A stretch of DNA of 64,000 nt, taken from Billgrantia pellis. GTDB taxonomy: Bacteria; Pseudomonadota; Gammaproteobacteria; Pseudomonadales; Halomonadaceae. The notes beneath the pieces are model-generated. The model worked only from the letters and a program-made list of their open reading frames with translations. It did no database searches and had not been told where the DNA came from. Where the stretch lies: the NCBI RefSeq assembly GCF_008297955.1, contig NZ_VTPY01000005.1, positions 62,001 to 126,000 of the forward strand, given 5' to 3'. Position 1 is the first letter of the stretch. Each line of letters begins with the position of its first letter. Below, piece after piece: positions 59,940-64,000 of the stretch. The position numbers and the translations under genes were made by a program.

Positions 59940-60356
59940 TGTATCGCCTATGATGAATGCTGTGATCAGGAGAAGGCTATCACATTGGGCCAGCTTGCTG
60001 TCTATCTCTTACGCTGCCTGATGAGCTACTCCGAAAAAGGTGAGAGGTAGCCCGCCGGGTGGCGGGCTCCCCTTCAGCAGAATATGAGCCAGTAGAATAC
60101 GAGCTCAAGCAATATGTGGGATAGTTCAAGTGCGTGAAGGAAAAATCTGAGCGTTTCAAAAGTCTCTCCTTGGCGAAGGGTAGATACGATTAGGCCGGCA
60201 CTTCTATGGTCTTCGAAGCACCGGCCCAGGGCGAGCGAGGCGCGTTGTAGAATGGCGATTTACAACAGGCAGGCTGACATACAACAAGCCCGCCGAGCGG
60301 CGGGCCTGGTTGCTATGTCTAATAAGGGAACCAATTAGCGGGTTTGCCGTTTGGCA
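59940..60356. other. Hairpin-rich gap without a clear gene
   Basis: About 415 bases between the accessory gene and the tail-fibre assembly gene. Two hairpins of the form AGCCCGCC-N4-GGCGGGC (60049-60068, 60287-60306) and an imperfect repeat GGCCGGCACTTC/GAAGCACCGGCC (around 60193-60228) are present. I see no protein gene; promoters, terminators or a small RNA are possible. Confidence 0.4.
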
Positions 60357-61040
60357 CTACCACTCCACGGCTTCGATAGCTGCCCGCTTTGCGTCGTCGT
60401 CTAGCTGCTCGTCGGCCAGGATCGCGTCGATGGCGTCCTTCCGGTCCCAACTGCGCTGATAGATGCACTCGATGTGGGCCAGTGCAGCGAGGGCGAGCTC
60501 GTCCATTTCCACCGCGGTCAGCTCGCGGTTGATGTTGCTCAGACCGCGGAAGGTGAAGACGGCATCCGGCTGGCCGGCTGCGATCAGGCGCTGGGCCTTG
60601 GCGGAGAGCCCCAATAGATTGATTTGGTCCTGAGGGCGCGTCTGGATCACGTCAGGCTCGCCGGCAATTGTGTAATTGAGACCGGCGGCGAAGGCAGCGT
60701 CGCGAGCCTGGTCGATTTCAGAGCGCTTGCGGGCAGCGAGTCTTTCAAGCAGCTCGGGTGGTTCTTCGTCTAGCGCATCTGCCGGTGGCTCTAAGCCCAG
60801 CTCGGTGATCTCATGTCGTTGACCGTCCACGGTCCAATAAACATGACCTCGCCAGTCGGCGACGACTTCCCACGCGCTTCCAATGGCGCGCGCAGCTTCA
60901 TGTTCGCCGATAGGTGGCGGCGCCTCGGTCATAGCGCTGCCGGGCACCTTGGGCTGTCGACTCATAGGGTCCAGCGGGCATTCACGCCCTGCAGGGTCGA
61001 TAACGGTCTGGTCGACCGGGTTGATGTCCCAGATTAGCAT
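60357..61040 (-). CDS. Tail-fibre assembly protein (DUF4376)
   Basis: A 227-residue protein. The N-terminal 110 residues are variable (VDQTVIDPAGRECPLDPMSR) and the C-terminal DUF4376 domain runs from about residue 110 (RKRSEIDQARDAAFAAGLNY) to the end. It holds the position of P2 gpG, downstream of the fibre gene H, and is probably the fibre chaperone. Confidence 0.8.
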   Translation of the reverse strand: MLIWDINPVDQTVIDPAGRECPLDPMSRQPKVPGSAMTEAPPPIGEHEAARAIGSAWEVVADWRGHVYWTVDGQRHEITELGLEPPADALDEEPPELLERLAARKRSEIDQARDAAFAAGLNYTIAGEPDVIQTRPQDQINLLGLSAKAQRLIAAGQPDAVFTFRGLSNINRELTAVEMDELALAALAHIECIYQRSWDRKDAIDAILADEQLDDDAKRAAIEAVEW

Positions 61041-61047
61041 AATGACC

Positions 61048-62235
61048 TCAAATCTTGGTTAGGTAGATAACCGCGTTGTTGCGGGGGCGAGTTTCGCTAG
61101 AAAAATCACCTTTATGAGCGCCATTTTTTTGGTTTTGTCCTTGCCTGTCCGTCACAGCGTTATATGTCTCGGAGCCATTATTAACTCCCACGTTCATGTT
61201 CGGGTATTCACTCCAGTAACCATCATTTATTCCCCAGAATCCCGGCCCAGTTATTCCCTGGCCAGTAGGAAGGCCATGGTTGTGATACTGAATAGCATGG
61301 AACTGAAGGCTGGCCAGCGACCGGTCCGGATCTATACCTCGCCCATGGTCCCAGCCACGCTTGAACTCACCACGATCATCGGGGAGGTTAAATGTTGTTG
61401 CTCCGTCGCCTGCTCCATGGACTGTACCTAAGGCACTGAAAATCCGGCGGTAGTCTTTGCGACTGATTGCGGCCCCATCGTTCTCTATATATCCCTCGGG
61501 CAGTGTTTCCGACCGCCATTCGATAACACTTCCGGGCCGTTCGCCGTGCCACTCCATCCAAACATGCGGCCGGTTAGCAATGTTGGTGGGGTCGACTCCC
61601 TGCACCTGGCCGACCTGGTCGCGGTCATAAAACTCATAGAACTGGTCGTTGCTGCCGCGCACGACCTCGCCGGTAGTGTAAGTGCGCTCAGAGTCATAGG
61701 CGGCGAATTGATATCTGCCATCGGCAATGGCTTGCTCGATCGCTGCCTTAAGCGCCTTATCCCCATCGTCGACATACTTGCGAGTGGCCAGTACTACGCT
61801 GGGGTCGATCTTGAGCTCGACGTTGGCCGTGTTGCTGACGATGAGGTGCATGCGCACCACTTGGTTGCGACCGCTGCCCTGGGCAAGCAGCGGTTTGTAG
61901 CTGGGTGGGCAGTTGGCCACCGCGACGAAGTCGCCGTCTTCGTCCTCGAGGCCGAGCTCGCGGATCCACCAGCCGCCGACGTTGGGCGGTAGCACAAGCT
62001 CGGCGATCAGGATCGCTGGGTTGGCCGGGTCGACGAAGAGCTGGTTGATGGCGGCGCGGTACACCTGGTTGACCAGCTTGGTCTGGCCTGGCTGCGGTAC
62101 CGGATCTGTGCCGTTCGCGTCGCCCAGCAACATGTGGGTAAGCTTCCACGGAATTTGGAGAGCATTGGCGTTGGCTTGCTTGGCCTCGCCGACATCGGTG
62201 AGAAAGCCGCCGAAGGTGGAGTTCTGGTCAATCAT
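61048..62235 (-). CDS. H: Tail-fibre protein (P2 gpH-like)
   Basis: A 395-residue fibre. The N-terminal baseplate-attachment domain (DUF3751-like; PWKLTHMLLGDANGTDPVPQ, VGGWWIRELGLEDEDGDFVA) is conserved. A short shaft is followed by a tail-collar-type tip (ETLPEGYIENDGAAISRKDY, FNLPDDRGEFKRGWDHGRG) ending in a receptor-binding region with NNAVIYLTKI. It is much shorter than P2 gpH. The C-terminal half probably defines the host range. Confidence 0.88.
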   Translation of the reverse strand: MIDQNSTFGGFLTDVGEAKQANANALQIPWKLTHMLLGDANGTDPVPQPGQTKLVNQVYRAAINQLFVDPANPAILIAELVLPPNVGGWWIRELGLEDEDGDFVAVANCPPSYKPLLAQGSGRNQVVRMHLIVSNTANVELKIDPSVVLATRKYVDDGDKALKAAIEQAIADGRYQFAAYDSERTYTTGEVVRGSNDQFYEFYDRDQVGQVQGVDPTNIANRPHVWMEWHGERPGSVIEWRSETLPEGYIENDGAAISRKDYRRIFSALGTVHGAGDGATTFNLPDDRGEFKRGWDHGRGIDPDRSLASLQFHAIQYHNHGLPTGQGITGPGFWGINDGYWSEYPNMNVGVNNGSETYNAVTDRQGQNQKNGAHKGDFSSETRPRNNAVIYLTKI

Positions 62236-62854
62236 GTAGGTGGATATCCATCGTGTCGTGGGAGGTAGTAGCCAGGGCCTGCCGCGTGCGGCATATCACG
62301 TCGATGTCGGGCGATTCCCAGGGCAGCACGTCGAGTTCGTCACCGTCGTTGACGGCAACGCCGACGAAGGAAGTCAGGGAGGTGCTCAGGGTGATATCGA
62401 GACCTGTGATATGGCGCGTGAGCGGTTTCGCCTCGGCGATGAGCCGCTCGAGCTCGAGGAACATTTCCTCGGTGATGCCCTGGTCGAGCACACCGATACT
62501 CAAGGTGAAGGTGCCGCGCGGGCCGGGCGGCTGGGTTTGCCACCACTCCGTGACTTCCAGCAGGTAGCCGAGCGGCTCGACGACGCGGCGCAATGCCGAG
62601 ATCGTCCCTTTCTTGCGGTGAACGTAGTAGGAGCTGCGGATCACCGAGCGCTTGGTGGCTTCCGACCAGGTGGGATCCCAACGATCGACCGAGAATGCCC
62701 ATGCTAAGTAGGGCAAGAGGGCGGCCGGGCAACGGTCCGGGTCCCAGAGGTCGCGCAGCGGCACCGGAACGTGCTCGATCTTCGCCAGCGCCTGGGCGGC
62801 AGATCGCTCCAGGAAGGTGGCGTTGGGTGGAAGTAACGACAGTGAATTAGCCAT
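62228..62854 (-). CDS. I: Phage tail protein I
   Basis: A 208-residue baseplate protein of the gpI family: SLLPPNATFLERSAAQALAK, LWDPDRCPAALLPYLAWAFS and RKKGTISALRRVVEPLGY are conserved. It overlaps the fibre gene by 8 bases and gene J by 8 bases. Confidence 0.93.
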   Translation of the reverse strand: MANSLSLLPPNATFLERSAAQALAKIEHVPVPLRDLWDPDRCPAALLPYLAWAFSVDRWDPTWSEATKRSVIRSSYYVHRKKGTISALRRVVEPLGYLLEVTEWWQTQPPGPRGTFTLSIGVLDQGITEEMFLELERLIAEAKPLTRHITGLDITLSTSLTSFVGVAVNDGDELDVLPWESPDIDVICRTRQALATTSHDTMDIHLHD

Positions 62855-63764
62855 TGGCGCCCCCCAGCGAGATGTCGATACCGGTGCAGTAGGCGGCTTG
62901 GGTGAGGTTGCGCAGGATGTGGCCGGCTGGCGAGATCAGCTCGACGTGCTTCACGCCTTCGACGTGTAGTGATGCTTCGATGGCGTCGGTGTAGACGCTG
63001 AAGCCCAGCTTGCGCAGGGCGGCGGCATAATCGTTGGCTCGGCGTTGGGCCGCGGCCAGAATCAGTTCCTGCTCGGGGCCGTAGCCGGCGTGCAGGTGCA
63101 GTACCGCCTGGATGGCGAACTCGGTTATGTCGGCAGACTGAACCGTGACACGGTCGCACACCGGGCGCACGTCCTCCGGCGTGAGGGCGGCTTCGACGAT
63201 ATCGAGCAGGTCCTGCGGCGCCTCACCATTTCCCAGGCGGGAAAGCACGGTGACGAGGGCTTCGCAGGGAGCGGGGGAGATGGCTCTGGCATCGGCCACG
63301 CGGCCATCGGCGGATCTGGCGTAGAACTCATAGGCGCGGGTGGGGCCGGCGACGCTCAGCCCCTCGAAGGCCTCGGGGCCGCGTAGGCGCAGGTCCTCGT
63401 CCGGCTCCAGGGTGGGCGGTACCGGTGGCATGGCCGTCGGGTCACCGGGATCCACGGTCAGCCGTTTGACGTTGAAATTGGCGACCAGGTTGTCGAGGTC
63501 GCCGTTGCGGGCGTGAGCGATCATCACTGCCTTGGCGGCTTCATTGACCCGTTGCCGCCAGTGGAGCTCGCGATAAGCGTTCTCCTGGCAGAGCTTGGTC
63601 AATGGCTCGGATTCGAGCTCGAGCAGGGCGGCGATGCCCTGACGCTCCTCGCTGGGGTAGAGCGCGACCAGGGCGGCCTTGCGCTGGGCGAGGATCTCCT
63701 CAAAGTCGAGCGGCTCGACGACGTTCGGCGCCGGCAGGCGTGAGAGGTCGATGGGGCTGCTCAT
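62847..63764 (-). CDS. J: Baseplate assembly protein J
   Basis: A 305-residue baseplate wedge protein of the gpJ/gp47 family: IDLSRLPAPNVVEPLDFEEI, FYARSADGRVADARAISPAP and the C-terminal GISLGGANG-like end (GIDISLGGANG). It is placed between I and W as in P2, with its ATG overlapping the W stop (ATGA). Confidence 0.93.
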   Translation of the reverse strand: MSSPIDLSRLPAPNVVEPLDFEEILAQRKAALVALYPSEERQGIAALLELESEPLTKLCQENAYRELHWRQRVNEAAKAVMIAHARNGDLDNLVANFNVKRLTVDPGDPTAMPPVPPTLEPDEDLRLRGPEAFEGLSVAGPTRAYEFYARSADGRVADARAISPAPCEALVTVLSRLGNGEAPQDLLDIVEAALTPEDVRPVCDRVTVQSADITEFAIQAVLHLHAGYGPEQELILAAAQRRANDYAAALRKLGFSVYTDAIEASLHVEGVKHVELISPAGHILRNLTQAAYCTGIDISLGGANG

Positions 63765-64000
63765 GCGCTACCTCCCAGGCCTTGACGCAGGGGCACGCTG
63801 AGATCGATAGCTTCACCGGTGTCGGTGCGCTGGGCGGTCATGTCGAGAATGAGTGAGCCGGGCTGGTCGGCCGGAGCCAGCCGGGTGATCTGGCGCACGC
63901 GGATGCGCGGTTCCCACTTCATCAGAGCGACGACAGTCGCCGAGTAGGCACGCAGGGCGGTGGCGCCGTTGAGGGGTTGGTCGATGAGCTCGGGCAGCAG
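63761..64000 (-). CDS. W: Baseplate protein W, C-terminal part (gp25-like)
   Basis: The last 79 codons of a gpW/gp25-like baseplate wedge protein (VVALMKWEPRIRVRQITRL, then DLSVPLRQGLGGSA). The frame runs off the right edge, so the N-terminal part is missing. Position before J fits P2 order. Confidence 0.9.
   Translation of the reverse strand: MLPELIDQPLNGATALRAYSATVVALMKWEPRIRVRQITRLAPADQPGSLILDMTAQRTDTGEAIDLSVPLRQGLGGSA

Larger units (their letters stand above)
36225..64000. mobile_element. P2-like prophage integrated at dusA (left part, runs off the window)
   Basis: A tyrosine integrase abuts the 5' end of dusA, a known target of genomic islands and prophages. The following genes form a coherent temperate myovirus: AlpA, primase/helicase, Ogr-type activator, S24 repressor, and the P2 tail genes D, U, T, E, E', FII, FI, fibre, I, J and W in order. 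Islands of lower GC mark accessory (moron) genes. The capsid, terminase and lysis genes and the second attachment site would lie beyond 64000. The left boundary is approximate, within the first codons of dusA. Confidence 0.88.

Noticed and set aside
36225..64000. CRISPR array or diversity-generating retroelement with the tail fibre
   Set aside because: No regularly spaced direct repeats and no reverse transcriptase or template repeat were seen in the window.

Overview
The window is high-GC gammaproteobacterial DNA, probably from a Halomonas-type halophile. This is inferred from gene content and style (TrkH/TrkI-like potassium carrier, polyol ABC operon, LpxR-like lipid A deacylase) and was not confirmed by any search. 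It divides into a chromosomal part (1 to about 36.2 kb) and a P2-like prophage (about 36.2 kb to beyond the right edge).

Chromosomal part. The left edge holds the end of a 3-hydroxyacyl-CoA dehydrogenase and an enoyl-CoA hydratase. Then come an EamA exporter, a Rieske protein, a YgeA-like amino-acid racemase, a MOSC protein, a DUF488 protein, TrkH, a cardiolipin synthase and a LysM/YkuD L,D-transpeptidase. A four-gene minus-strand group (Nudix, 2OG-Fe(II) oxygenase, soluble PAS histidine kinase, FixJ-type regulator) follows. From 13.9 to 24.7 kb lies a complete sorbitol/mannitol catabolic unit: SorC-type regulator, binding protein, two permeases, ATPase, HAD phosphatase, sorbitol dehydrogenase, a P-loop sugar kinase, mannitol 2-dehydrogenase and xylulokinase. 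From 26 to 34 kb there is an LpxR-like protein, an RND efflux pair and a TetR repressor. Three related operator-like sequences (before lpxR, before the pump, before tetR) suggest one regulon. An AstE-like deacylase and dusA close this part.

Prophage part. An integrase abuts the 5' end of dusA, a known integration target. The early genes run leftward (SRA-HNH nuclease remnant, MutT-like Nudix, PrtN-like activator, TraR/DksA finger, AlpA, primase/helicase, Ogr). They are followed by a rightward S24 repressor and accessory genes. The tail module is in P2 order on the minus strand (D, U, T, E/E' with a T TTT TTG slippery site, FII, FI, fibre genes, I, J, W) and runs off the window, so capsid genes and the second attachment site are not visible.

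The most interesting material is accessory. (1) An intergenic RNA island at 48.9 to 49.8 kb contains two GGA-rich CsrB/RsmZ-like RNAs, the first preceded by a near-consensus GacA box, plus two tandem paralogous terminator-ended RNAs that share a 13-base core. (2) An AT-rich three-gene cassette beside the repressor encodes a GHKL ATPase, a STAS-like DUF4325 protein and a membrane coiled protein; it could be an unnamed defence or signalling system. (3) A UmuD-like protein that has lost both catalytic residues lies divergent from a LexA-controlled umuDC. (4) There are foreign membrane-protein genes, one in the position of P2 Z/fun (between FI and the fibre genes, flanked by matching hairpins) and one between U and T. 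(5) A frameshifted SRA-HNH type IV-like nuclease is paired with a Nudix gene.
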